Shown here: positions 38,605 through 46,056 of the stretch, piece after piece
Numbering within the stretch: position 1 is the stretch's first letter
Layout of the letters: each line of letters begins with the position of its first letter
DNA from: Aquamicrobium sp. LC103
GTDB taxonomy: Bacteria > Pseudomonadota > Alphaproteobacteria > Rhizobiales > Rhizobiaceae
Direction: 5' to 3'
Length of the DNA: 64,000 bases
Assembly: GCF_001014615.2 (NCBI RefSeq)
Contig: NZ_LBCQ02000004.1
Span: 310,001 to 374,000 of the forward strand
Position numbers and translations under genes: made by a program
The notes under the pieces: generated by a model
What the model was told of the DNA's origin: nothing
The model's input: the letters and a program-made list of their open reading frames with translations, nothing else
The model's database searches: none

Positions 38605-38958
38605 TCAGCGGGCGGCGATGATGCCGGCTATGATGCCGCTTGCCAGGCTGACCAACAGGTAGTCGTTGTCGACCTTCACCCATTGCTGGCCCCTGCCGGG
38701 ACGCTTCAGCCCGTGACGATGATAGTCGCGGACGGCCTGCCTGCGCTGCCATTCCGGCAGGCGATTGCCCTTTGCCCAATGATGCCGCTTGGGAGCATGC
38801 TTGCGCGCTTCGTGCCTCTTCGGCGCGTGGAAGCCCGGCTTCTTGGAGTGGCTGTAATGCTGGCCGTGGCGCGGCCCGTCGTGTCGCTGCTGTGCCTGAG
38901 CCACTGGCACGGCGAGCATGGACACGGCAATTGCGGCAAGGACTGTGCGCTTGAACAT
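38605..38958 (-). CDS. RcnB family periplasmic protein
   Basis: A 117-residue exported protein of the RcnB family; in E. coli RcnB modulates nickel and cobalt homeostasis in the periplasm. Signal peptide ends at PVAQAQ. The middle is rich in His, Lys and Arg (HAPKRHEARKHAPKRHHW). The C-terminal part has the family pattern LPEWQRRQAVRDYHRHGL then WVKVDNDYLLVSLASG. Whether this paralogue handles metals is not proven. Single gene with its own promoter region. Confidence 0.85.
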   Translation of the reverse strand: MFKRTVLAAIAVSMLAVPVAQAQQRHDGPRHGQHYSHSKKPGFHAPKRHEARKHAPKRHHWAKGNRLPEWQRRQAVRDYHRHGLKRPGRGQQWVKVDNDYLLVSLASGIIAGIIAAR

Positions 38959-39025
38959 CTGTCTGGTTCCTCGTTGTCGATGCGGGGAACCTAGGCGCCG
39001 GCAGATGAACCGAAACTGAATGCGG

Positions 39026-39045
39026 TCATTACATTTTCGTAATGA
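39026..39045. repeat. Inverted repeat upstream of the RcnB-like gene
   Basis: TCATTAC, 6-nt gap, GTAATGA: a perfect 7-bp inverted repeat 68-87 nt upstream of the RcnB-like start. It could be a regulator-binding site; no regulator is encoded beside it. Confidence 0.35.
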
Positions 39046-39093
39046 AATCAGCTTCTTGTGGTAGTTAATTTTTCAGCTGCATGAGGATGGGAG

Positions 39094-39122
39094 AAAAAAG
39101 CTCCAGGCGTTTCGCCTGGAGC
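39094..39122 (-). terminator. Terminator of the small lipoprotein gene
   Basis: On the minus strand GCTCCAGGCG, loop AAA, CGCCTGGAGC, then six T residues. It lies 18 nt after the stop of the 46-residue lipoprotein. Confidence 0.9.
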
Positions 39123-39140
39123 CTTTCTCGTGTTGCCGGA

Positions 39141-39281
39141 TCAGTTTGCCGGAGCTGCGGGTTCGGCCGGCTGCTCGACACCGCCACCGCCGGCGGCTCC
39201 GCCACCGTCCTGGGGTTCGGTGCAGGCCGAGAGTGCAACCATGATCAATCCGATTGCCGGCAGAAGAATTCCGTATTTCAT
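39141..39281 (-). CDS. Small lipoprotein (46 residues)
   Basis: Read directly from the minus strand: ATG at 39281, stop at 39141. The peptide starts MKYGILLPAIGLIMVALSAC, a complete lipoprotein signal with lipobox LSAC, so the mature part begins at Cys20 and is only 27 residues, Gly/Ala/Pro-rich (DGGGAAGGGGVEQPAEPAAP). A GAGGGA ribosome site lies 4 nt before the ATG and a strong terminator follows, so this is very likely a real gene. Short entericidin-like or linker lipoproteins have similar size; the function is unknown. Confidence 0.75.
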   Translation of the reverse strand: MKYGILLPAIGLIMVALSACTEPQDGGGAAGGGGVEQPAEPAAPAN

Positions 39282-39600
39282 AAGTCCCTCACAGATTTCA
39301 GCCGCCCGCACCTGGCATTGAGAAGGCGATTGCCAGATGGGTCAACATGTTGGCTGGAATCTGGCGGTCAAGATTGCTTACATGTCTTTATGACATGTTT
39401 TTTGAACTGCTCCGACTGCGTTCGATGAGCGCGGATAGCGTTGCGGATTTCAGAAAATGATCCAGGAAGACAACGAAACAATTTCGCGGAGCGACGGAGA
39501 TCTCCAGATGGAATTCTCCGGTGCGAGGGCTGCCGCCGAGACGCGCCCGCCGGGATGACCGGAAGCCCGAGCCCGTCGCCTTCCCGAGGATGCTTTCAGC
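39282..39600. other. Gap before tRNA-Ser, no gene seen
   Basis: About 320 nt with only short frames lacking ribosome sites. A hairpin ACATGTC/GACATGT (39380-39398) followed by T residues is terminator-like but has no gene in front of it on the plus strand; it may be a gene remnant. Confidence 0.4.
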
Positions 39601-39629
39601 TTGAATTGCGCCTTCGCTTGACGCATACA
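39601..39629 (+). promoter_or_regulatory. Candidate promoter of tRNA-Ser
   Basis: TTGAAT (39601-39606), 17-nt spacer, CATACA (39624-39629), placing the start about 12 nt before the tRNA. Confidence 0.35.
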
Positions 39630-39647
39630 ACCGATGCGCACGCTACC

Positions 39648-39737
39648 GGAGGGATGGCCGAGCGGTTTAAGGCACCGGTCTTGAAAACCGGCGTGGCAGC
39701 GATGTCACCGTGGGTTCGAATCCCACTCCCTCCGCCA
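39648..39737 (+). tRNA. tRNA-Ser (anticodon TGA)
   Basis: Acceptor stem GGAGGGA/TCCCTCC, anticodon loop CTTGAAA with anticodon TGA, a long variable arm (GTGGCAGCGATGTCAC), T loop GGTTCGAATCC, discriminator G and an encoded CCA. 90 nt, the size expected of a class II serine tRNA. Confidence 0.97.
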
Positions 39738-40091
39738 AACACCGCCGATTGCCCTCCATGGTGCGATATCGCCGCCGATCACCGCTTCTACGCTACAGTC
39801 CGATATATCGTGGAGTCCAGCGACGGCGGCAAGCGACCCCCATTGCGGCCGTTCATCGTTATGAATGACGTCTCTTAAAGCGAACGCAAAGATGGCTGAA
39901 ATTGTTGCATGTTTTGGGAATTTTGCGAGAGGCGGTTGTTGCCGATCTCCCTTCAAGATATGCTTTTTTCCATGATGTTCATGTCCACATTCTTTCCCCT
40001 GATCTGAACGACCGAAAGTCGTTCCGGCGCTTTTGCGTCAGCCAGATCAAAACGGCTCCGCTTGACGCGGCAGCCGAACGGAGAATGTGTA
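39738..40091. other. 354-nt AT-richer gap after tRNA-Ser
   Basis: No convincing gene. The composition is visibly less GC-rich than the neighbouring core genes. One neat hairpin, GAACGAC-CGAAA-GTCGTTC (40006-40024), lies 68 nt before the dioxygenase start. No repeat of the tRNA 3' end was found by eye here. Confidence 0.4.
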
Positions 40092-40883
40092 ATGCCTAAA
40101 ACCGAGCATATCGGCCTGACTCCCGGCCAGGTCCAGGACTTCATCGGCGATGGTTTCGTCAAAATAGAAAATGCTTTCAGCGCCGATCTTGCGAAGCAAG
40201 GCAGGGACGAATTGTGGGCCGATATAGGGTTGTCCCCGGACGAGCCCGAAAAATGGAATCAACCCGTTATTCGGGTGGGGTCCAAGTCCTCGCCCCCCTT
40301 CATCGAAGCCGCCAACACGCTGCAACTGCACAAAGCCTACGATCAGCTTGCAGGGGAGGGCCGCTGGCTTGCCCCCAAGGGTCTCGGAACATTTCCCATC
40401 CGCTTTCCCTCACCAGAATCCCCCGGTGATGATGGCTGGCATGTGGACGTAAGCTTTGGCACCGACAATCTGGATTTCATGGAGTGGCGGGCCAACGTGA
40501 AGAGCAGTGGGCGCGCATTGTTGATGTTGTTCCTGTTTTCGGATGTTGGCCCCGACGATGCGCCAACGAGGATACGGAAAGGCTCACATGCCGTCATTGC
40601 GCGGGAACTGCTGCCCTGTGGCGAAGCGGGCGCAACTCTACGGCAGCTATCGGCCAATGGCTACGCTTCGACAGAAGGTTGTGAAGTGGAACTGGCGACG
40701 GGAGCGGCAGGCACGGTCTATCTGTGCCACCCATTTCTGGTCCATGCCGCACAACCTCACCGGGGGCAGCGGCCGCGCTTCATGGCGCAACCGCCGCTCC
40801 TGCCGAAAGGCGAGTTTGATCCGACCTTGACCCCCTCTCCGGTTCAGGTCGCTATCCGTCAGGCATGTGGTTTGACGTTCTAA
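40092..40883 (+). CDS. Phytanoyl-CoA dioxygenase family protein
   Basis: A 263-residue Fe(II)/2-oxoglutarate dioxygenase of the phytanoyl-CoA dioxygenase family. The iron ligands appear as HVD in GWHVDVSFG and the distal His in PFLVHAAQPHRGQRPRF, with an Arg suited to bind 2-oxoglutarate. Such enzymes hydroxylate varied small molecules; the substrate is not predictable. ATG 40092 has only a weak ribosome site. Codon use is more AT-rich than in the surrounding core genes and the gene directly follows tRNA-Ser, both pointing to acquisition by transfer. Confidence 0.85.
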   Translation: MPKTEHIGLTPGQVQDFIGDGFVKIENAFSADLAKQGRDELWADIGLSPDEPEKWNQPVIRVGSKSSPPFIEAANTLQLHKAYDQLAGEGRWLAPKGLGTFPIRFPSPESPGDDGWHVDVSFGTDNLDFMEWRANVKSSGRALLMLFLFSDVGPDDAPTRIRKGSHAVIARELLPCGEAGATLRQLSANGYASTEGCEVELATGAAGTVYLCHPFLVHAAQPHRGQRPRFMAQPPLLPKGEFDPTLTPSPVQVAIRQACGLTF

Positions 40884-40890
40884 TCACATG

Positions 40891-40923
40891 ACTCCGGGAC
40901 CGCTGCGCGCGGTCCCGGAGTTT
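40891..40923 (+). terminator. Terminator after the dioxygenase gene
   Basis: ACTCCGGGACCGC/GCGGTCCCGGAGT, a perfect 13-bp stem with a TGCGC loop and a short T tract, 8 nt after the stop. Confidence 0.85.
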
Positions 40924-41253
40924 CAAGGCGAATGTCGCGGAACCCTAAGTTTGCAACAAAATCGCCGTCGTTGATTTTTCAGGGGAATTTCGGTCGCAGT
41001 AGTCAAGTGCAAAGGTCCGACTTGCGCGCCAGATTTTGCGATACTGGAAGACCGCTTCCACCATTGCAGCCATTCGCTCTCACGCCAATCCGATCGCCGC
41101 ACCGCCCACCGACGGCGTGGCGGGCCGCCGATCCCACGCCCGTGAATCGATCTCTCTCGAGCCCGGCGCGATGGACGGCGCTGCGCGATACCGGCGCTTG
41201 CGGCCGCAAGGGCGACCTGCCGCCTCGCGCGATCCGTCGGGCGGCTTGCGTGA
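40924..41253. other. 330-nt gap, nothing recognised
   Basis: Lies between the dioxygenase terminator and the end of the reductase gene. Short frames on both strands lack ribosome sites and domain features. No repeat or strong hairpin was seen. Confidence 0.4.
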
Positions 41254-41784
41254 TCAGGCAGGAACGTATGTCAGCCTGATCACGTCCTCGCCGATCAAAT
41301 CACTGGCCACGAGGCGGAGCCGCGGCCGGGGGCCGGCGAAGAACGGCTTGCCGTGACCAAGCACGACGGGATGGAAGTAGAGTCGGTACTCATCGACAAG
41401 ACCGAGATCGGTCAGGCTTTGCGCCAGGTCTGGTCCGGAAACGGTGATCTCGCCGGCGAGCCGAGTCTTCAGGTCGCGTATCGCCGTTCCGAGGTCACCC
41501 GAGACAAGCGTGGCGTTGGGGCCAACCGACTCCAGCGTCCTCGACACGACCCACTTCGGCTGGCTCCGCCATGCCGTCGCGAATTCGCGCAGTTCAGGGG
41601 TCCACTCGGGACGGTCTTCGTCCCAATAGCGCATGACCTCGTACATGCGGCGGCCGTACACGCTGCCCGTCAGGCCGCGCACATGCTCGATCCAATGGCG
41701 AAAGAGCGCGGGATCCGGCGCAAATTTCTCGTGGTCGACATAGCCGTCGAGTGACTGGTTCATTCCGAAGACGAGCTTCGCCAT
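41254..41784 (-). CDS. RibD C-terminal / dihydrofolate reductase-like protein
   Basis: A 176-residue protein of the dihydrofolate reductase superfamily, RibD C-terminal type (YwjB/YyaP-like), expected to use NAD(P)H on an unknown substrate. Landmarks: MAKLVFGMNQSLDGYVDH at the start, YGRRMYEVMRYW, and VDEYRLYFHPVVLGHGKPFF near the end. ATG 41784 has GGAGG 9 nt upstream. It reads in the same direction as the LysR gene, whose stop is 78 nt upstream, but may have its own promoter. Confidence 0.88.
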   Translation of the reverse strand: MAKLVFGMNQSLDGYVDHEKFAPDPALFRHWIEHVRGLTGSVYGRRMYEVMRYWDEDRPEWTPELREFATAWRSQPKWVVSRTLESVGPNATLVSGDLGTAIRDLKTRLAGEITVSGPDLAQSLTDLGLVDEYRLYFHPVVLGHGKPFFAGPRPRLRLVASDLIGEDVIRLTYVPA

Positions 41785-41862
41785 GCCATGAATCCTCCAT
41801 CCCAGGCTCTTCAGAATACCTGAGCCGCCGTTATTCGTAAGGGGAGGTCGGTCACAAACCAC

Positions 41863-42756
41863 CTAGGTGCGAGCCCGGAACTGCCGGATGACCCAGTCGA
41901 TGAACAGCCGCACCCGGGGCGAAAGCTGCCGGCTCGTCGGATAAAGCAGGGAAACCGGCGTGGGCGCCGGCGGAAAGCCGGGCAGCAACTCCACCAGTTC
42001 GCGCGAGGCGAGCGCGGCCTCGACGTGATAACGCGGCACCTGGATTAGCCCCAACCCCAGTTTCGCCGCCGCAACATAGCTTTCGGCTGCGTTGACCGAG
42101 ATGGCGGCCGGCAGCGTCACATTGCGGATTTTGCCCCCCGTGGTGAATTCAAGCGGCAGCAAGCCGCCCGCCGCGTCGGAGTGAAAGCCGATCATCCGGT
42201 GCCCGCCGGCGAGATCGTCGAGGTCGTCCGGTGTCCCGAACCTCTCGATGTAGGCCGGCGCAGCAAGGGTGACTTCCTCCAGCATCGCGACCCGACGCGC
42301 GATCATGTCGCTGTCTTGCGGCACGCCGACGCGCAGCACGCAGTCGATGCCCTCGCGCACCAGATCGACCAACCGGTCTCCCTCGCTCATATGGAGCTCT
42401 ATTCCCGGATAGGCTTCCAGAAATTGCGGCAGCGCCGGCAAAAGGAAATGCCGCGCGAGCGTGCCATGCACATCGACGCGCAGCAGGCCCTTCGGCCGGG
42501 AGCCGACAAAGGCGCCTTCCGCGTCCTCGATATCGGCAAGGATTGCGATGCAGCGCCGGTGGTAGGCTTCGCCGTCGAGCGTCGGCCGCACCGTGCGCGT
42601 CGTGCGCTGGAGCAGACGCACGCCCAGCCGGTTCTCCATCTGCTGGATGACCTGCGTGGCCGTCGAACGCGGGATTCCAAGATCCTGGGCGGCCTGGGTG
42701 AAACTGCGCCGCTCCACGACCCGCGTGAACAGTCGCATCGCATCCAGCCGGTCCAT
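41863..42756 (-). CDS. LysR family transcriptional regulator
   Basis: A 297-residue LysR-type regulator. The winged helix-turn-helix lies at residues 1-60 (FTRVVERRSFTQAAQDLGI, STATQVIQQMENRLGVRLL); the C-terminal part is the effector-binding domain. It is divergent from an SDR gene, with 130 nt between starts that hold an ATAAT-N5-ATTAT palindrome, so it probably controls that gene and itself. The effector is unknown. Confidence 0.93.
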   Translation of the reverse strand: MDRLDAMRLFTRVVERRSFTQAAQDLGIPRSTATQVIQQMENRLGVRLLQRTTRTVRPTLDGEAYHRRCIAILADIEDAEGAFVGSRPKGLLRVDVHGTLARHFLLPALPQFLEAYPGIELHMSEGDRLVDLVREGIDCVLRVGVPQDSDMIARRVAMLEEVTLAAPAYIERFGTPDDLDDLAGGHRMIGFHSDAAGGLLPLEFTTGGKIRNVTLPAAISVNAAESYVAAAKLGLGLIQVPRYHVEAALASRELVELLPGFPPAPTPVSLLYPTSRQLSPRVRLFIDWVIRQFRART

Positions 42757-42801
42757 GGCGCTTTCGCCTGTTTGTTCTCATTTTTGGAATAGTGATGCTG
42801 A

Positions 42802-42816
42802 ATAATGGCCGATTAT
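42802..42816. promoter_or_regulatory. Candidate LysR box (T-N11-A)
   Basis: ATAATGGCCGATTAT: arms ATAAT and ATTAT around five bases, containing T-N11-A exactly as LysR-type regulators prefer. It lies 46-60 nt upstream of the lysR start and 71-85 nt upstream of the SDR start. Confidence 0.5.
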
Positions 42817-42886
42817 CCGCCTGGAGAAAAGAGGCATCTTCCTCCTCGTCCGGCGCGTCAAGCGCAAAGCATCAAGGAGAAACATC

Positions 42887-43624
42887 ATGACCGACAGCAA
42901 GAAGGTCGCCCTCGTCACGGGAGCTTCGCGCGGCATCGGTGCGGCTGTCGCCCGCCGGCTCGCCTCCGACGGCCACACGGTCGTCATCAATTACGCCGGC
43001 TCGGTCGGCGCGGCCGAGGAACTCGCGACCGAGATCGAAAAGGCCGGTGGCACGGCGCTTACCATCCAGGCCGATGTCAGCGATGCGGCGGCGGTTGCCC
43101 GCATGTTCGACGGCGTCGAGGCCGCCTTCGGAGGCATCGATATTCTCGTCAACAATGCCGGCATCATGAAGCTGGCGAAGCTTGCGGACGGCGACGACAC
43201 CCTGATCGACAGTCAAATCGCCATCAACCTCAAGGGCACGATCAACACGCTGCGCGAGGCTGCCAAGCGCTTGCGCGACGGTGGCCGCATCGTGAACTTC
43301 TCGACCAGCGTGGTCGGGCTGAAGCTCGAAACCTACGGCGTCTATGCCGCGACCAAGGCCGCCGTCGAGGCCCTGACCGGCATTCTCGCCAAGGAACTTC
43401 GCGGCCGCTCGATCACCGTCAACGCGGTGGCGCCCGGACCGACCGCGACGGCCTTGTTCCTCGACGGCAAGTCGCCGGAGTTGATCGAGCGCATGTCGAA
43501 GATGAACCCGCTCGAGCGGCTCGGCACGCCCGAGGACATAGCGGCCGCGGTCGCCTTCCTCGCCGGCCCTGACGGCGGATGGATCAACGGCCAGGTGCTG
43601 CGCGCCAATGGCGGGATGATCTGA
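42887..43624 (+). CDS. Short-chain dehydrogenase/reductase
   Basis: A 245-residue SDR oxidoreductase (classical type). Cofactor motif TGASRGIGAAVARRL near residue 12, NNAG at about 87-90, active-site Ser in NFSTSVVG, and Tyr/Lys in YGVYAATKAAVE. An Asn-Tyr-Ala after the second strand suggests NADPH preference. AAGGAG precedes ATG 42887 by 7 nt. It is divergently transcribed from the LysR gene, which probably regulates it. The substrate is unknown. Confidence 0.93.
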   Translation: MTDSKKVALVTGASRGIGAAVARRLASDGHTVVINYAGSVGAAEELATEIEKAGGTALTIQADVSDAAAVARMFDGVEAAFGGIDILVNNAGIMKLAKLADGDDTLIDSQIAINLKGTINTLREAAKRLRDGGRIVNFSTSVVGLKLETYGVYAATKAAVEALTGILAKELRGRSITVNAVAPGPTATALFLDGKSPELIERMSKMNPLERLGTPEDIAAAVAFLAGPDGGWINGQVLRANGGMI

Positions 43625-43807
43625 GCGGGCCGCTTGCGGGTTTCTGCTCTTGCGCCGCCGGCGAATTTGCCAATCAGCCGCGCGGCGTCTTCCATTGCCG
43701 CATCTGTTTCCTTTATGTCTATCCCTTCGAAAGGCCGACGACCTGCCACGATGAGATGATGCAAGAGGGTTTTGCACGGAAAGGCAAAGATGGAGGAGCC
43801 ATCCAGA

Positions 43808-44698
43808 ATGTCTGCCGCGAGGCGGCAGCGCATCGCGCCCTGGGCGATCGAGCTTCCCGATGATCTGACGCCGGCGCAGGGCCATCAGCTCGCGCTCGAC
43901 CGCATCGCCTGGCGTGAGGCGGGCCGGCCCGACCCTTCGACGCTGGAGGAATGGCCGGACGACGACGAGCTGGACTACCTCCTCAGCCGCCATTCCCACG
44001 ACACGCTGGATCTCAATGGCCTGAAACTGCGTGAGATTCCCGATGAGCTGCATCGCTCGGAAGGCATCAAGTTCCTGTTCCTGGACAACAACAGGATCGA
44101 GACCATACCGGAACGGCTCGTGGAGACGCTTCGGCTCGAGCACCTTTCGCTGTTTGCCAATCCGCTGCGCAATATTCCGGCATCGCTCTTCCTCATGAAC
44201 GGTCTGGAAGGGCTCTATCTCGGTCGCAGCGCGCTCGTCGATCTACCCGCCCTCGAAAGGCCGGCGACAAGCATCAGGACGCTCGGCTTCGATCGCACGG
44301 AATGGCTCGAAATACCGGAGGGCTATCTTGCCAATTTCCCCAACCTGCGCGTCCTGCTTCTCGGCCATTCGTTCCGGCATAATATCCCGGAAGAGGTCTT
44401 TTCCCTGAACGAACTCATCCAGCTCGATTTCGAGGGCAACCCATTGACGGCGCTCCCTCCCAGCGTGGGGCGATTGGGCAAGCTGATCAGCCTCGAACTC
44501 CAGGGCTGCAAGCTCGAAACGCTGCCGAAGGAGCTCGGCGAGCTCACCAAGCTCGAAGAGAGGGCGGGCAGCGGGCCGTGCGGCCTTCATATTTCCGGCA
44601 ATCCGTTCAAGGACAGGGAACTGCGGCGCATCGCCAAGCTGAAAAACCCGCAGCAGACGACAGAAGCGCTCGCATGGGCACGCGCCAATGGAAGCTGA
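43808..44698 (+). CDS. Leucine-rich repeat protein
   Basis: A 296-residue protein with about eight leucine-rich repeats of 22-24 residues from residue 65 onward (LDLNGLKLREIPDEL, LFLDNNRIETIPERL, LDFEGNPLTALPPSV, LELQGCKLETLPKEL). The N-terminal 60 residues are helical and acidic (WPDDDELDYLLSRH); no signal peptide or transmembrane segment. ATG 43808 has GGAGGAG 9 nt upstream; ATG 43790 is an alternative. Its last 11 nt overlap the Imm22-like gene, so the two are made together. A binding or immunity-type role is inferred from that neighbour. Confidence 0.82.
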   Translation: MSAARRQRIAPWAIELPDDLTPAQGHQLALDRIAWREAGRPDPSTLEEWPDDDELDYLLSRHSHDTLDLNGLKLREIPDELHRSEGIKFLFLDNNRIETIPERLVETLRLEHLSLFANPLRNIPASLFLMNGLEGLYLGRSALVDLPALERPATSIRTLGFDRTEWLEIPEGYLANFPNLRVLLLGHSFRHNIPEEVFSLNELIQLDFEGNPLTALPPSVGRLGKLISLELQGCKLETLPKELGELTKLEERAGSGPCGLHISGNPFKDRELRRIAKLKNPQQTTEALAWARANGS

Positions 44699-45110
44699 AC
44701 TTCATCGTCTCCACGTTTTCCTCGCATCATTCGCAAGCGAGGCGGACGCCGTCGCCTTCACGGAAAAGCAATGGGAGCCTGAGCCGGGCGAGGAGGCATC
44801 GGACGAGGAATACGCGACCTGGGAGGATCGCAATCCGTCATGGCTCATGAGGACTGAACTAGGCTTCACTTATCTCGACAGCGATTTCGTTGAAACGATC
44901 TGGGGCGACGGCGAGGGCCGCTCCGGCGTCAACTGGCGCTATCTCGCCTCGCTCCTTGATCCCGATGATGTCGCCGAATGCAGGGGTGCGGCATTGTCCG
45001 GATCGAACACGCTGATCATCGTCCATGAGCGGGCGCTGGGCGGCTTCGACTTCACGTTTCGCTCGACGCCGACCATGATCTATTGCGGCGGCTTCCGTAG
45101 ACACGGATGA
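44688..45110 (+). CDS. Imm22-like putative immunity protein
   Basis: A 140-residue acidic cytosolic protein. It opens with a beta strand (HRLHVFLASF), has a long acidic stretch, then LGFTYLDSDFVETIWGD and a C-terminal GSNTLIIVHE core. This layout (strand, SEADAVAF helix, LGF-Y-D-DF-E, hydrophobic strand) resembles the Imm22 immunity family from polymorphic toxin loci, but I cannot run a profile search. It overlaps the leucine-rich repeat gene by 11 nt and converges with a second immunity-like gene 10 nt away. No toxin is adjacent. Confidence 0.6.
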   Translation: MEAELHRLHVFLASFASEADAVAFTEKQWEPEPGEEASDEEYATWEDRNPSWLMRTELGFTYLDSDFVETIWGDGEGRSGVNWRYLASLLDPDDVAECRGAALSGSNTLIIVHERALGGFDFTFRSTPTMIYCGGFRRHG

Positions 45111-45120
45111 AAGACACGGA

Positions 45121-45516
45121 TTATCCGAGGCCGGGGCGCAAGGCCTTGACGATCTCATCAATATTGGAGGGCGTCACGCGCCAGCGGGGGTCCATACCAT
45201 ACGCGAATTCCACGTTGTAACGCCTGGTGTCACGATTGAACTGGAAGAGCATCTGCGAAATTCCTTCGTGCTTGCCATCCTTCAGCCATTCGCGATACGC
45301 CGCGGCCTCCTCCTCGACCCGTATGTCATCGATCGTAAAAGGGTTCGGCATTCCCTCGGCATCGTAAGCATAGCCGAAGTGCCCCGAGCAAAAGCCGTCC
45401 GGCTCGAAGGAGAAGACGATGGATGCCTCGATCCACGCCAGAGCGGAAAGCGCCGGTTCTGCCGCGATGCCGCCTGCAATTCTGTTAATCAGGTCTGCAT
45501 TGTCTTTCCTCGTCAT
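45121..45516 (-). CDS. YezG/DUF600-like putative immunity protein
   Basis: A 131-residue acidic protein without signal peptide: an N-terminal helix (NADLINRIAGGIAAEP), a beta sheet region (SIVFSFEPDGFCSGHFGYAYD), a helix, then FNRDTRRYNVEFAYGMDPRW and a closing VTPSNIDEIVKALRPGL. The repeated strand pattern and late F-x-Y-x-W element resemble the YezG (DUF600) immunity family, though distantly. It is transcribed against the Imm22-like gene and divergently from the SUKH-like gene. Assignment rests on fold pattern and context. Confidence 0.5.
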   Translation of the reverse strand: MTRKDNADLINRIAGGIAAEPALSALAWIEASIVFSFEPDGFCSGHFGYAYDAEGMPNPFTIDDIRVEEEAAAYREWLKDGKHEGISQMLFQFNRDTRRYNVEFAYGMDPRWRVTPSNIDEIVKALRPGLG

Positions 45517-45600
45517 GGATCATTCCGTTTCTTTGAAAGGCGCAGGCAATAGTCTGCTATTGGAACCTTCTCGCAGAGAACCTAAGCGTTGGGAGTGGAA

Positions 45601-46023
45601 ATGCCGAGTCTGGAAATAATCAGGGCGGTGGACGAACTTCTCGATCGCAACGACCGGCTGCCGCCGGCGGTTTCACTGCCGTCCGACGTTGCAATCAGAC
45701 ATGCCGAATCCATCAGCGGCTTCACGATTGGCGACGACTACAGCTATTTCGTTCAACGCGCGGGAAACACCATATCCCTCGGTCGGGTGCTGGTCGATCT
45801 GGCTCATGAGCGGGTCGGTCGCCGGGGCAGCTTCGTGAAGGTGCTCCAGGAAGCAAGGCAGGCCGGCGTTCCCGAGGACTGGATGCCGATCTGCTCGGAC
45901 AACGCCGACTATTATTGCCTTTTGCCGGATGGCACGGTGGAACTCTGGTCGCATGATGCCATGTTCGAAGGCAAATGGGCCAGTCTCGCCGAGTGGATCA
46001 TGCAGGACTGGATCGAGAATTGA
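45601..46023 (+). CDS. SUKH (SMI1/KNR4)-like putative immunity protein
   Basis: A 140-residue cytosolic protein with the SUKH pattern: an early helix (IIRAVDELLDRND), FTIGDDYSYFVQRAGNTISLG (positions 40-60), the VPEDWMPICSDNADYYCLLPDGTVELWSHD region where SUKH proteins show a hydrophobic-Asp-Gly-x-Val strand, and a C-terminal aromatic helix (SLAEWIMQDWIEN). SUKH proteins are the commonest immunity proteins of nuclease-type polymorphic toxins. ATG 45601 has GGGAG upstream. It shares an 84-nt divergent promoter region with the YezG-like gene. Confidence 0.6.
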   Translation: MPSLEIIRAVDELLDRNDRLPPAVSLPSDVAIRHAESISGFTIGDDYSYFVQRAGNTISLGRVLVDLAHERVGRRGSFVKVLQEARQAGVPEDWMPICSDNADYYCLLPDGTVELWSHDAMFEGKWASLAEWIMQDWIEN

Positions 46024-46056
46024 CGCCCGACCGCGGGGCGAGGCGCGCTGCCTTTG

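Noticed and set aside
39619-39646. TTGACG as -35 element of tRNA-Ser
   Set aside because: It lies only 29 nt before the tRNA, so a -10 box would fall inside the gene boundary; the TTGAAT/CATACA pair fits better.
39441-39878. 145-residue plus-strand frame over tRNA-Ser
   Set aside because: Runs straight through the tRNA gene; not a protein gene.
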